Assembly: GCA_013816245.1 (NCBI GenBank)
Contig: JACDEU010000010.1
Span: 1 to 64,000 of the forward strand
Direction of reading: 5' to 3'
From: Actinomycetota bacterium
GTDB lineage: Bacteria > Actinomycetota > Thermoleophilia > Gaiellales > Gaiellaceae
DNA: 64,000 nucleotides
The translations under genes and the position numbers were made by a program. The stretch's first letter is position 1. Each line of letters begins with the position of its first letter. This document shows, one piece after another, positions 8,041 through 16,838 of the stretch. A model generated the notes under the pieces. The model was not told where the DNA came from, ran no database searches, and worked only from the letters and a program-made list of their open reading frames with translations.

Positions 8041-9528
8041 GAGCTCGACCGAAAGAAGGAGCGAGCGCCGGTACCGAAGGAGTGGGCTTACGCTCCCGCG
8101 CCGGAATCGCGCGACGTCGTCTCCATCAAGGAACGTTACGGTCACTTCGTCGGCGGCAAGTGGCTCGAGCCGAGTGAGACGTACACCACGATCTCGCCGG
8201 CGACCGAGGAGACGCTCGCAGAGGTCGGCCAGGCGACTCCCGAGGAAGTCGAGACGGCGGTCGCTGCGGCACGTGAGGCCTTCGAGAACGGCTGGTCGGG
8301 CATCGCGCCGGCGGAGCGGGCGAAGTACCTCTTCCGCATCGCGCGGACCCTGCAAGAGCGCGCGCGCGAGTTCGCCGTGCTCGAATCGCTGAACGGCGGC
8401 AAGCCGATCAAGGAGTCCCGCGACGTCGACCTCCCGCTGGCCGCCGCGCACTTCTTCTACTACGCCGGCTGGGCGGACAAGCTCGAGTACGCGTTTCCCA
8501 ATCGGCGGCCGCGCCCGATCGGGGTAGCGGGGCAGATCATCCCGTGGAACTTCCCGTTGCTGATGCTCTCGTGGAAGATCGCGCCGGCACTCGCAGCAGG
8601 CAACACCGTCGTGCTCAAGCCGGCAGAGACGACACCGCTGTCGGCGCTCCTCTTCGCGGATGTGCTGCGACAGGCGGAGCTGCCGCCGGGAGTCGTGAAC
8701 ATCGTCACCGGCGACGGCCGTGCGGGGGCGGCGCTCGTGAAATCGGAGGGCGTCGACAAAATCGCGTTCACGGGTTCGACCGAGGTCGGCAAGGCGATCC
8801 AGCGGGAGCTCGCCGGCACCGGCAAGAAGCTGACGCTCGAGCTCGGCGGCAAGGCCGCGAACATCATCTTCGACGACGCGGCACTCGACCAGGCGGTCGA
8901 GGGAATCGTCAACGGCATCTACTTCAACCAGGGTCACGTCTGCTGCGCCGGCTCGCGGCTGCTCGTCCAGGAGTCGATCTACGAGCCCGTGATCGAGAAG
9001 CTGAAGCGGCGCCTGACGACGCTGCGAGTCGGCGATCCGCTCGACAAGAACACGGACGTCGGCGCCATCAACTCGAAGCAGCAGCTCGACAAGATCCGCG
9101 AGCTCGTCGAAGCCGGCGAGGAGGAAGGAGCGGAGATCTACCAGCCGCCGTGCCGCCTGCCGGAGAAGGGTTACTGGTTCGCCCCGACGGTCTTCACGAA
9201 CGTCGCGCAGAGCTATCGCATCGCGCAGGAGGAGATCTTCGGGCCCGTCCTGTCGGTGCTCACCTTCCGCACACCCGAGGAAGCGGTCGAGAAGGCGAAC
9301 AACACGCCGTACGGCCTGAGCGCCGGGGTCTGGACGGAGAAGGGCTCTCGCATCCTCTGGATGGCGGAGCGCCTGCGCGCGGGCGTCGTGTGGGCGAACA
9401 CGTTCAACCGGTTCGATCCGACGTCGCCGTTCGGCGGCTACAAGGAATCCGGTTTCGGCCGCGAAGGTGGCCTCCACGGGCTGGAGCCCTACATCGACTT
9501 CGATGGAACTGAGCCCTTCGGTGGCTAA
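8008..9528 (+). CDS. Aldehyde dehydrogenase (NAD(P)+-dependent)
   Basis: Full-length ALDH-superfamily enzyme of up to 506 residues. It shows the IIPWNFPLLM cofactor-binding segment, FTGSTEVGKAI, the general-base glutamate in LELGGKAANIIF and the catalytic cysteine region NQGHVCCAGSRL, and ends with the usual PFGGYKESGFGREGG region. Placed directly after deoC, it probably oxidises acetaldehyde, but the substrate is inferred from context. The start is uncertain. GTG 8008 lies inside a hairpin arm; TTG 8035 is an alternative. The 7971-7980 purine-rich stretch is rather far upstream of both. Confidence 0.92.
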   Translation: MLRVPITSPLTELDRKKERAPVPKEWAYAPAPESRDVVSIKERYGHFVGGKWLEPSETYTTISPATEETLAEVGQATPEEVETAVAAAREAFENGWSGIAPAERAKYLFRIARTLQERAREFAVLESLNGGKPIKESRDVDLPLAAAHFFYYAGWADKLEYAFPNRRPRPIGVAGQIIPWNFPLLMLSWKIAPALAAGNTVVLKPAETTPLSALLFADVLRQAELPPGVVNIVTGDGRAGAALVKSEGVDKIAFTGSTEVGKAIQRELAGTGKKLTLELGGKAANIIFDDAALDQAVEGIVNGIYFNQGHVCCAGSRLLVQESIYEPVIEKLKRRLTTLRVGDPLDKNTDVGAINSKQQLDKIRELVEAGEEEGAEIYQPPCRLPEKGYWFAPTVFTNVAQSYRIAQEEIFGPVLSVLTFRTPEEAVEKANNTPYGLSAGVWTEKGSRILWMAERLRAGVVWANTFNRFDPTSPFGGYKESGFGREGGLHGLEPYIDFDGTEPFGG

Positions 9529-9529
9529 A

Positions 9530-9558
9530 CCGCGAAAAATGCTGCGCATTTTCCGCGG
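9530..9558 (+). terminator. Stem-loop after ALDH gene
   Basis: Inverted repeat CCGCGAAAAATGC / GCATTTTCCGCGG with one A-C mismatch and a three-base loop, starting two bases after the ALDH stop. No U-tract follows. It may end or process the transcript before the short ALDH-like gene. Confidence 0.5.
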
Positions 9559-9608
9559 ATCGGGGTTAGAGCTTGGCTCCGCTCGGTGGATCGAAGAGAG
9601 TCAGGCAC

Positions 9609-10409
9609 ATGGCAAGACTTCCAGTTAAGAAGACCTACAAGCTGTTCATCGGCGGAGCGTTCCCACGCTCCGAGTCGGGGCGGACCTACGAGGCCGAAGG
9701 TCAGAACGTTGCCCGGGCATCTCGCAAGGACGTTCGTGACGCGGTGCGTGCTGCCCGCTCGGCGTTCCCGAAGTGGGCGGGGATGACGGCCTACAACCGC
9801 GGGCAGGTGCTCTACCGCATCGCCGAGATGATCGAGGCGCGCGACTCCGAATTCGCGGAGCTGAGCACCGGGCTCGAGGAGGTCGAGCGCACCGTCGATC
9901 GGATCGTCTGGTATGCCGGCTGGGCCGACAAGCTCGCGCAGGTGCTCGGCTCGTCGAATCCCGTCTCCGGGCCGTACTTCAACTTCACCGTTCCTGAGCC
10001 GACGGGAGTGGTCGCAGTCGTCGCGCCCGACGAACCGCCGCTCCTGGGTCTCGTCTCACGCGTGCTGCCGGCCCTCACCGGTGGGAACGCCGTCGTCGCG
10101 GTGGCCCCCGAGAAGCATCCGCTTGCCGCGATCGAGCTGGCCGAGGCGCTCGCCACGTCCGACGTCCCAGGCGGTGCGGTCAACCTGCTGACCGGGCACC
10201 GCGAGGAGCTGGCCCCATGGCTCGCCTCGCACATGGACGTCAACGCCATCGACGTCACCGGCGCCGACGACGGCGGCGCCGCAGAGCTTGAGCGAGCAGC
10301 CGCGGACAACGTGAAGCGCGTGGTCCGAGGGGGCCCGGACACGCAAAGCCCCTGGGAGATCGCCTCCTTCCTCGAGCTCAAGACCGTCTGGCACCCGGTC
10401 GGCCAGTAG
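9609..10409 (+). CDS. Short aldehyde dehydrogenase-like protein lacking the catalytic half
   Basis: 266-residue protein related to the N-terminal, cofactor-binding half of aldehyde dehydrogenases (KLFIGGAFPRSESG, ..PTGVVAVVAPDEPPLLG, ALTGGNAVV). It ends before the catalytic cysteine domain; no cysteine motif or LELGGK glutamate is present. The frame is intact and ends cleanly with a conserved-looking tail (ELKTVWHPVG), so it does not look like a fresh truncation. It follows the full-length ALDH by 80 bases. A regulatory or subunit role beside the full enzyme is possible but unproven. ATG 9609 is chosen for its GAGAG-containing upstream region; an earlier in-frame start exists at 9573. Confidence 0.75.
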   Translation: MARLPVKKTYKLFIGGAFPRSESGRTYEAEGQNVARASRKDVRDAVRAARSAFPKWAGMTAYNRGQVLYRIAEMIEARDSEFAELSTGLEEVERTVDRIVWYAGWADKLAQVLGSSNPVSGPYFNFTVPEPTGVVAVVAPDEPPLLGLVSRVLPALTGGNAVVAVAPEKHPLAAIELAEALATSDVPGGAVNLLTGHREELAPWLASHMDVNAIDVTGADDGGAAELERAAADNVKRVVRGGPDTQSPWEIASFLELKTVWHPVGQ

Positions 10410-10420
10410 ATACTCCACGC

Positions 10421-11011
10421 GTGAGAAGCGACCGCCGCTTCAGCCAAGCCATCTCCGAGGGTGACGGCATCTCCCTGATCGCCGACGTGGGCGACCCGGC
10501 GACTGCCCGACTGGCCGCGGCGCAAGGCGCTGAGGCCATCGCCGTCCGGAGCGACGTCGGCGACCTGCGTGCGGTCACCGAGCTGCCGGTGCTGTGGCGC
10601 GCCGCCGGATCCCCTTCTGAAGCCTCACTCGCCGGCGCAGACGCCTGGCTCGTGACCGTCGAGAATGCCGGCGAGGACACCGAGTGGCTCGTGCGCCAGC
10701 ACGCGGAGGCGATCGAGCTCGGCCTCGACTGCGTCGTGGAAGTGCGGACCGAGGAGCAACTCGAGCTCGCGCTCGAGTGGTTGGACCCGGAGATCTTTTT
10801 GCTGGCTGCCGGCGATGGTCATGAGGGCGACGTGCTGGACGGGGCGCTCGAGCTGCTTCCTGACGTCCCTGCGGGCAAGCTCGCCGTCGCGGATGTGCCG
10901 GTGTCCAGTCGCGAGCAGGTCGAGGAGCTCGAACGGGCGGGAGTCGATGCGGTCATCGTCGGAGCACGACACGTCGCCGACCTCGTCGGTGACGTCCCGC
11001 CGCCCGTCTAG
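10421..11011 (+). CDS. Indole-3-glycerol-phosphate-synthase-like TIM-barrel protein
   Basis: 196-residue protein with the beta/alpha repeat pattern of the TrpC superfamily: an opening F..AI..GDGISLIADVGDP, a GLDCVVEVRTEEQLELAL segment and a closing ERAGVDAVIVGARHV. It is shorter than true IGPS (about 260), and the catalytic lysine and glutamate set of TrpC is not recognisable. It therefore may be a diverged paralogue, and the tryptophan role is not supported by neighbours. GTG 10421 follows a GATACT box by six bases, suggesting a leaderless start. Confidence 0.55.
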   Translation: MRSDRRFSQAISEGDGISLIADVGDPATARLAAAQGAEAIAVRSDVGDLRAVTELPVLWRAAGSPSEASLAGADAWLVTVENAGEDTEWLVRQHAEAIELGLDCVVEVRTEEQLELALEWLDPEIFLLAAGDGHEGDVLDGALELLPDVPAGKLAVADVPVSSREQVEELERAGVDAVIVGARHVADLVGDVPPPV

Positions 11012-11021
11012 CCCCGGCGCG

Positions 11022-12419
11022 GTGGCCGACGAACAGGCCGGCAGCCGGTGGGGCAGCGGACTAGGAGCCGCGCTCGTCGCGATCCTCGCCGGTGCCGCTG
11101 CGCTGCGGTTCGTCGGCATCCAGTACGGGCTTCCGTTCGGCAATCTCCTCAATCCGGACGAGCAGTCGATCGTCCCGCGCGCTTGGAAGCTAGTCCACGG
11201 TGGCGGCGGAGATCCGCACTGGTTCGACTATCCGAGCCTGCTCATGTACGTCAACGCGCCGTTCCAGCTGTGGCAGGACGAGCCCTCCTATCTGACGGCG
11301 CGGATCGTCGGCGTCACGCTCGCGCTGGGCGCGATCGCAGCTTCGTGGTGGCTCGGCCGGCGCGCCTATGGCACCGCATCGGCGGGTCTCGTCGCGGCTT
11401 CGGTCGTAGCGGTCTGCACCATCCACGTCGCCTATTCACACGCAGCAGTGACCGACGTACCGCTCACGCTCGGCGTGGCCGCTTCGCTTGCGTTGCTCGT
11501 GAGGGGACGGCTCGAGCTCGGCGGGCTCGCCGCCGGGCTCGCAATGGGTTTCAAGTATCCGGGGGTCTTCTTACTCGTGCCGCTCGTCGTCGCGGGCTGG
11601 AAGCAGTGGAGACGGGTCGCCGTGTCCGTCGCTCTCGCTCTCGTGGCCTTCCTCGCCTCGAGCCCCTTCATCCTCGTGCACCGTCACCAGGCAATACACG
11701 AAGCATTCCGCGTGCAAAGACTCGCGCGCGAAGGTTGGCTCGGGTTCGAGCACGACCACATCGCGCCGATCGCGTTCACGGGGCGGCTGTGGGAGGGGCT
11801 CGGTCCCGCATTGATCCTCTGCGGGGTCGGTCTCGTCTTCGCGCTCATTCACCGAAATCGGGCGGATCTCGTCCTTTCGTCGTTCGTCATCGTCTACTTC
11901 GCCGACCTGCTCACTCTGAGCGCGCACTTCGACCGTTACGTGCTTCCACTCGTGCCTGCGCTCGGAGCGCTCGCGGGACGCATGCGCTCGCTGGCACCGG
12001 TGACGTTGCTCCTGCTGGTCGTCCCGCTGACCTGGTCGGTTCGTGACACGAAGGAGCTGACGCGCACCGACACGCGCGTGGTCGCGGCGCGTTGGGTGGA
12101 ACAGCACGTGAGCCGGGAGACACGGATCGCGGCGGACCCGTCGACTCCGAATTTCGCAGGACTTCGCGTGCTCCCTCTCCGCTTGCCCGGGCCGAAGCGT
12201 GACTTCGATCCGAACCGCGACATCGCGCATTTGCGGAAGCTCGGCGTCAGGGACGTCGTCGTGACGGGTGCCGTGACGGACCGGGTCCTCGCGGCGCGTG
12301 ATCGCTATCCGCGGGAGGCTCGCTTCTACGACGAGCTGAAGGCGCGCGCGAAGCGCGTCTATTACGTCGAGCCGGGAGGCAACCTCGCCGGGCCCTGGGT
12401 CGCCGTCTACCGGCTGTGA
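11022..12419 (+). CDS. Polytopic membrane glycosyltransferase, GT39/PMT-like
   Basis: 465-residue membrane protein with roughly ten hydrophobic helices. After the first helix comes a periplasmic-type loop with NPDEQSIVPRAWKL and DPHWFDYPSLLMY. The acidic residues early in this loop and the pattern of later helices fit the GT-C family (dolichyl/polyprenyl-phosphate mannosyltransferases, ArnT-like). A soluble C-terminal region of about 120 residues follows (VEQHVSRETRIAADPST). GTG 11022 is the first plausible start after the preceding gene. The acceptor is unknown. The stop overlaps the following methyltransferase start. Confidence 0.78.
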   Translation: MADEQAGSRWGSGLGAALVAILAGAAALRFVGIQYGLPFGNLLNPDEQSIVPRAWKLVHGGGGDPHWFDYPSLLMYVNAPFQLWQDEPSYLTARIVGVTLALGAIAASWWLGRRAYGTASAGLVAASVVAVCTIHVAYSHAAVTDVPLTLGVAASLALLVRGRLELGGLAAGLAMGFKYPGVFLLVPLVVAGWKQWRRVAVSVALALVAFLASSPFILVHRHQAIHEAFRVQRLAREGWLGFEHDHIAPIAFTGRLWEGLGPALILCGVGLVFALIHRNRADLVLSSFVIVYFADLLTLSAHFDRYVLPLVPALGALAGRMRSLAPVTLLLLVVPLTWSVRDTKELTRTDTRVVAARWVEQHVSRETRIAADPSTPNFAGLRVLPLRLPGPKRDFDPNRDIAHLRKLGVRDVVVTGAVTDRVLAARDRYPREARFYDELKARAKRVYYVEPGGNLAGPWVAVYRL

Positions 12420-12897
12420 CCGACGGCGGCTCCTCCATCGCCGCAGTGCGGCGTCTGCTCACGGTGTTGGCAGCCGGGCGGCGATGCGCGGAAGTCGGCA
12501 CAGCGTTCGGAGAAGGCGCTGCGGCGATGGCTTCGACCGCCCGGTCGGTCGTGACGGTCGTGATCAACCCCGAGCGCGCTCAGCTTGCCGCCGACCGGTT
12601 GCGGGAGCTTCAAACGTCGAGCTTCTCGTCGGCGATTGGCGGGACCATCTTCCCGGGCGCGCACCGTTCGATCTGCTCTTCTTCGACGGGGGTCACATGG
12701 ACGAGGCGCCGGACGCCCTCGACCTCGTCGCCCCCGGCGGTCTGATCGTGAAGGACGATCTCTCCCCCGGCTGGGAAGGGCCGGATCCGATGCGCGCGCT
12801 CCTCTTCGGGCATCCCCGTCTCCTTGCCGTCGAGCTCTTGACGACCCCGGCGACGGCTGCGGTCATTGCCGTCAGGCTCGAAGCAACGGACGCGTAA
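12416..12897 (+). pseudogene. SAM-dependent O-methyltransferase-like gene with one frameshift
   Basis: Two overlapping frames together make one protein of about 160 residues. The first (from GTG 12416) has the SAM-binding AEVGTAFGEGAAAMA and ends near RLRELQ. The second resumes with NVELLVGDWRDHLP, FDLLFFDGGHMDEAPDAL and the APGGLIVKDDLS motif, typical of O-methyltransferases. The shift occurs near 12612-12618 (CTTCAAACG) and is repaired by adding one base. The rest of the gene is well preserved, so either a recent mutation or an assembly indel is possible. The end overlaps the convergent deiminase gene by 26 bases. Confidence 0.7.
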
Positions 12898-13741
12898 GGC
12901 AAGTCGGACCCCCATTGCCCTTGCGGGAGATTTCGTCGCCGCTGTAGACGGTCACGTCCACGCCGGCGCGTTCGAGCCGCCGTCGCGTCTCGTCGTTACC
13001 TTCCAGGGCGAGTGCGACGCGTGGCGCGAGGGCGAGCACATTCGCGCCCATCGTCTCGAACTCGTCGGCGGGAGTCTCGACGACCTGGATCTCGAGCTCG
13101 TTCAGGAGCTGCACGAGGCGCACCGGCAACAAGGGAAGGTAGGCGACGACGAGGTCGTCGTCGAGCGGGCTCAGCAGCGAGAGGAGGTGGAGCACGACCT
13201 CGGAGCCGTGCAGATGCGGAAGATCGAATGCGAGCACGTCGACTTCCGGAAGCGCCACTTGCAGTGCGTGGATGCCCTCGTCGTTCGTCCGGTAGCCGCG
13301 CCCGATCAGCAACGTCTGATCGTCGAGCCAGAGCGTGTCGCCGCCGTCCACGGTCCCAGGGGCTTCCAGCCGCGCGACGACCGGCACGCCGGCGCTTTCG
13401 AAGTCCGCCGCAATCGCGTCGGCTTCCACGAGCCGGCTTTCCTTGCCGGAGCGAAGGACGATCGCGCCGCTGTCGGACACGATCGCCGGATCGAACACGT
13501 AGATCGAATCCGGGTCGGTAGGGACAGCTGTCTCCGCGATCACGACCTCCGCGCCGCCTGCGCCGAGCGCAGTGCAGAACGCATCGTGCTCGGCGGCGAG
13601 CTTTCCGGGGTCGGGCTCGGCCCGCCAGCCATACTCACGCCATGTGGCGAAGCCCGCTGCACGCGGCGAGCGCACGAGCACGCGCTGCAGCTGCTGCGTC
13701 ATGTTCTGCCCGCCGAAGATCCGCGGCGACGTAGCGTTCAT
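12872..13741 (-). CDS. Arginine deiminase-fold enzyme (amidinotransferase/DDAH-like)
   Basis: 289-residue protein of the guanidino-group modifying superfamily. The catalytic cysteine lies in GNGGPTCLTRPL at the C-terminus. The substrate-binding acidic residue region is VDGGDTLWLDD, and the histidine is in LPHLHGSEVVLHLLSLL. This arrangement fits dimethylarginine dimethylaminohydrolase or arginine deiminase-like hydrolases; the exact substrate cannot be told. The start codon at 13741 overlaps the stop of the phosphofructokinase gene as ATGA, so the two are cotranscribed. A second in-frame ATG lies a few codons later. Confidence 0.82.
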   Translation of the reverse strand: MNATSPRIFGGQNMTQQLQRVLVRSPRAAGFATWREYGWRAEPDPGKLAAEHDAFCTALGAGGAEVVIAETAVPTDPDSIYVFDPAIVSDSGAIVLRSGKESRLVEADAIAADFESAGVPVVARLEAPGTVDGGDTLWLDDQTLLIGRGYRTNDEGIHALQVALPEVDVLAFDLPHLHGSEVVLHLLSLLSPLDDDLVVAYLPLLPVRLVQLLNELEIQVVETPADEFETMGANVLALAPRVALALEGNDETRRRLERAGVDVTVYSGDEISRKGNGGPTCLTRPLLRA

Positions 13742-14763
13742 CCGAAGAACGCCTGCGCCACGGCCCACCACTCCGGTGGCACCGTCTTCAGCTTCGCAGT
13801 GGCATCCGCGAGCGCGACGTCGACGATGTCGTCGCCCTGCAGTGCGGCCATGCGGCCGAACTTTCCTTCCGCGACGAGGTCGGCCGCCTTGAGCCCGTAG
13901 CGCGTCGCGAGCACGCGGTCGCGTGGAGTGGGGGAGCCGCCACGCTGAACGTGCCCGAGCACCGTGACGCGCGTCTCGTAACCGGTGCGGGCCTCGATCT
14001 CTTTGGCCAGCGCGGCACCTACGCCGCGCTCGGACAGACGCGCATGACCGAACTGGTCGACGTCGTCGCTCTCCGGCATCCCCTCGAGCTCGTACCCCTC
14101 CGACACGACGACGATGGAGAAGTCCTTGCCACGCTCGTGCCGGCGCCGGAGCTCCTTGCAGGCGTCCTCGATCGAGACCGGCTGCTCGGGGATGAGGATC
14201 ATGTCCGCACCGCCGGCGATACCGCTCGCGACTGCGATCCAGCCCGTTTGCCGGCCCATCACCTCGACGACCATGACCCGGTTGTGCGACTCGGCCGTCG
14301 TGTGCAGCCGGTCGATCGCCTCCGTCGCGACCCAGACGGCCGTGTCGAATCCGAACGTGTAGTCGGTGGCCGAGAGGTCGTTGTCGATCGTCTTCGGGAC
14401 ACCGACGACCGGGAAGCCGTGCTCTGCGTGCAGGCGGGCGGCAACTCCCAGCGTGTCCTCGCCGCCGATCGCGACGAGCGCGTCCAACTTCTGGCCTCCG
14501 AAGTTCGCCAGAACTCGGTCGACGCCGCCCTCGAGCTTGTACGGATTCGTCCGGGACGTGCGCAAAATCGTCCCGCCACGGGGCAGGAGCCCGGAGATCT
14601 CGCGAGGCCCGAGCGGCTCGAAGAGGCCCTCGACAAGGCCCTTCCAGCCCTCGAGCACGCCGGTCACCTCGCCACCCTGCGTCATCACGCGCCGGCCGAC
14701 CGCGCGGATGACCGCGTTCAGTCCCGGGCAATCGCCGCCGCCGGTGAGCATTCCAACCTGCAT
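13738..14763 (-). CDS. pfkA: Phosphofructokinase, PPi-dependent type by signature
   Basis: 341-residue PfkA-family enzyme of glycolysis. The N-terminal GMLTGGGDCPGLNAVIR and the catalytic PKTIDNDL loop are intact. Two specificity positions point to pyrophosphate rather than ATP as phosphoryl donor: GGEDT, where ATP enzymes have GGDG, and lysine in PKTIDND, where ATP enzymes have glycine. This rests on established residue rules for group III enzymes; the donor is inferred. A PPi enzyme would allow reversible flux. The start lies 50 bases from the divergent tRNA-Leu. Confidence 0.92.
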   Translation of the reverse strand: MQVGMLTGGGDCPGLNAVIRAVGRRVMTQGGEVTGVLEGWKGLVEGLFEPLGPREISGLLPRGGTILRTSRTNPYKLEGGVDRVLANFGGQKLDALVAIGGEDTLGVAARLHAEHGFPVVGVPKTIDNDLSATDYTFGFDTAVWVATEAIDRLHTTAESHNRVMVVEVMGRQTGWIAVASGIAGGADMILIPEQPVSIEDACKELRRRHERGKDFSIVVVSEGYELEGMPESDDVDQFGHARLSERGVGAALAKEIEARTGYETRVTVLGHVQRGGSPTPRDRVLATRYGLKAADLVAEGKFGRMAALQGDDIVDVALADATAKLKTVPPEWWAVAQAFFG

Positions 14764-14812
14764 CAGTGCGATCGTAAAGAACCCCGCGACGGGGGCTACG
14801 ATCCCCCTGCGG

Positions 14813-14896
14813 GCCGAAGTGGCGGAATTGGCAGACGCGCCGGACTCAAAATCCGGTTCCCTTCGGGGAGTGTGGGTTCAAGTCCCACCTTCGGCA
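14813..14896 (+). tRNA. tRNA-Leu (anticodon CAA)
   Basis: A complete class II tRNA cloverleaf. The acceptor stem is GCCGAAG (14813-14819) with CTTCGGC (14889-14895). The anticodon stem CCGGA/TCCGG encloses the loop CTCAAAA, giving anticodon CAA for the UUG codon. The long variable arm is TTCCCTTCGGGGAGT and the T-arm is GTGGGTTCAAGTCCCAC. The discriminator base is A and CCA is not encoded. Its 3' part is duplicated at 20433-20484, so it served as an integration site. Confidence 0.96.
14844..14896 (+). repeat. attL: core repeat within tRNA-Leu
   Basis: Left copy of the 53/52-base direct repeat. It starts in the tRNA anticodon stem and loop and runs to the discriminator base, so the tRNA remains functional after integration. 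Confidence 0.82.
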
Positions 14897-14947
14897 CCTA
14901 ATGGTTGAGCCAACTAGTGGCAGGCGAAAGCCCGCCTCTTCGCACTA

Positions 14948-14966
14948 GGGCAACGCAAAGGGCAAC
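14948..14966 (+). repeat. Paired GGGCAAC heptamers near attL
   Basis: GGGCAAC occurs at 14948-14954 and 14960-14966. The same spaced pair occurs near the other end at 20309-20326. Candidate recombinase arm-type sites; this is inference from position and repetition only. Confidence 0.35.
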
Positions 14967-15032
14967 ATCAGCCGGCGTTGTTACCCTCGGCTATAGGCTT
15001 AGGTCCGCGATAGGGTCGGCCGTAATGGCCGC

Positions 15033-15350
15033 GGGCAAGCTTGAACGTGTCCTGCGCATGTACGTCAATCACTACAACACCCAAGGCCGCATCGCGCGCT
15101 CGGCTTGCGACCACCCACACCCGAGCATCGGCTACACCTCGCCAGCTCGGACTTGCCTGACCAGATCAACCGACGCGACCGACTCCGCGGACTGATCCAC
15201 GAATACGCCCGAAGCAGCGTGCCAGATGGTTTTCTCGTACCCGACACCCCAACCCGCCTCGCGTCGAACAACGAGAATCAAGGCCGGTCGGCGGTGAGCA
15301 GCAGCCCCGGCGAGCTGGTCGCCACGATCGAGCGCTCACTCACGAGCTGA
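15033..15350 (+). pseudogene. Integrase-core (IS481-like) transposase 3' remnant
   Basis: The C-terminal end of an rve-type transposase is recognisable across two frames. GKLERVLRMYVNHYNTQ is in the first. The second, after a one-base shift near 15100, begins LRPPTPEHRLHL and ends with the typical INRRDRLRGLIHEYARSS. The catalytic DDE region is missing upstream. It is a degraded fragment just inside the left end of the island. Confidence 0.65.
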
Positions 15351-15380
15351 GGCGCGTCGCTTTCCAGCGAGCGGAACCGC

Positions 15381-16125
15381 TCAGCACACGCCGTTCTGGT
15401 ACTCGGCAAGCAGCCTTGCGTCAAGCAGTTTCGCGCCCTGGACGATCTTCGTGAAGACGGGGCTGGTCACCTCGCGCGTGTGCGTGACGTAATGCCGCCA
15501 CTGTCCGTTCGCCTTTCTTCTCACGCTCGAGTAGTAGCGCTCGAGGGCAGTGTATTTCTTCGTGACAGTGCTCGGTATCTGAAACTGCCGGGTGATCACA
15601 TCTGGAAGCAGCTTCATAGCGGTGCATTCAGTCAGCGCCTCGTCCTCCGACCGAAGCCGCTTGTGCACAGCTTCGTGTGTGAGCGTCAGGATCGCAGCAC
15701 CTACCAACAGGCGGCTGATCGTCGGGGGAAGCCCTGGTTCCCGCAGCCGGATTCAGCGCTCGGAGGGTCTGACAGACCGACAACGACAGGTACAGGCGAT
15801 GGTCGGGCGTTTGCTTCCAGTCGTTCCAGTCGATCGGCCACGTTCCGCCGAGCACGTCAAACACGTCTTGCGGTTCGAGACCGTTGCCGTTGACCATGAC
15901 GTCGTACCACTCCTGTTTCGACTCGACGCAGTAGATCTCCACCGGCCGCTGCGCGATGTCTGACGCGATCGCGTCCAGGTCTACCCTGTGCCATGCCTCG
16001 GAGCTAGCCTGCGCCCCCTGCGCGGCGATGGCGAGCACGCCTGCCAAGCACGCACAGACGATCGCACCCCCAATGGAAACCAAGCGAAACAGACCGCATC
16101 TCCCCAGACCGCAGAAAAGGACCAC
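15381..16125 (-). pseudogene. Secreted HExxH protein, frameshifted homologue of the 46476-47063 gene
   Basis: Two minus-strand frames form one protein. The first part (16125 to about 15735) has a hydrophobic N-terminal segment, then IASDIAQRPVEIYC and LSLSVCQTLRAL. The second (about 15725 to 15381) has ISRLLVGAAILTLTHEAVH with SEDEALTECTAM and ends EYQNGVC. Both halves align with the intact gene at 46476: TSDLAGRKVAVRC, SPETCRALRHL, LAHEAFH, DEGVTECYAL and EYQSSQC. One extra base in a run of five G (15724-15728) explains the break. HExxH plus a downstream ExxxE-like motif suggests a metallopeptidase fold, unproven. The region upstream of its start (16151-16184) holds competing hairpins. Confidence 0.62.
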
Positions 16126-16279
16126 CCTCCACGTCTCAAGTTAGTCCTCTCAGATGGAATGTCATGGGCCGTTCGGCCCATCTGACGTTTCCGCATGTCC
16201 CAGCGTCGACGCGGGAGCGCAGGGCATTCCAGCGTCGGGCGTCAGTGCCTTAGCGCGGATCCGTGGACCGTTTTCTCCG

Positions 16280-16530
16280 GGCCCTATGCACGAGGATCGG
16301 GCGGTCGCGGCTAATGCCGGCGACGGCGTTCTACCCGAACCGTTCGAAGATAGACGGACTTCAGGACGCTTGCATCGATTGCGCCGGTTCTACAGCCGGG
16401 ACTACTACCGACGAAACGCCAAGCGGCTACGGCCGCTGCTCGCGAGCGGATGCGAAAGCTCTACGCCCGCCGCCACGGCACACGCTCTGATCTCTTAGTG
16501 ACGTGGGCCGGCAGCATTCACGTACTTCAA
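16280..16530 (+). pseudogene. Decayed recombination endonuclease VII-like zinc protein
   Basis: Three frames in succession show pieces of a common phage-type zinc protein: ATAFYPNRSKIDGLQDACIDC, then FYSRDYYRRNAKRLRP, then ARERMRKLYARRHGTRSDLL. Two shifts (near 16385 and 16440) separate them, and the N-terminal CxxC is lost. This is a mobile-element or phage remnant. Boundaries are approximate. Confidence 0.5.
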
Positions 16531-16750
16531 CCATGAGAGGAAATGTCAACCACCACTGCCGCGTCACGAATCAATCGACGCGGATCCACGCGCTGAGTGG
16601 ACCGAGCAACGCTGCTTGTGTCAACTAGATCCGGACTACGTGACCGGCGTCCCTAACTGGACGCAGGGAATCGCGATCGGTCACTTCAGCACGCGCTCGC
16701 CGGCGTTCGCCGTCGAGCCGGTTGGGGTCATGGACGGGAAGCTCTTCTAA
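16502..16750 (+). other. Start-less ORF remnant of unknown origin
   Basis: An open frame of 82 codons follows a stop at 16499-16501 and contains QLDPDYVTGVPNWTQGIAIG near its end, a sequence of clear protein-like composition. No start codon or ribosome binding site is seen. It probably is the 3' part of another decayed island gene. I do not recognise the family. Confidence 0.3.
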
Positions 16751-16838
16751 CGGCGGCAAACCGTTCTAAGCCCTTCTAAGCCTTCTCCAAGCAGAGGAAG
16801 GCAACCGGTCCAGCCTTGGCCTTTCAGGGCCTTAGGGG

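Noticed and set aside
8029-9549. 506-codon minus-strand frame opposite ALDH
   Set aside because: Exact shadow of the ALDH gene, no motifs.
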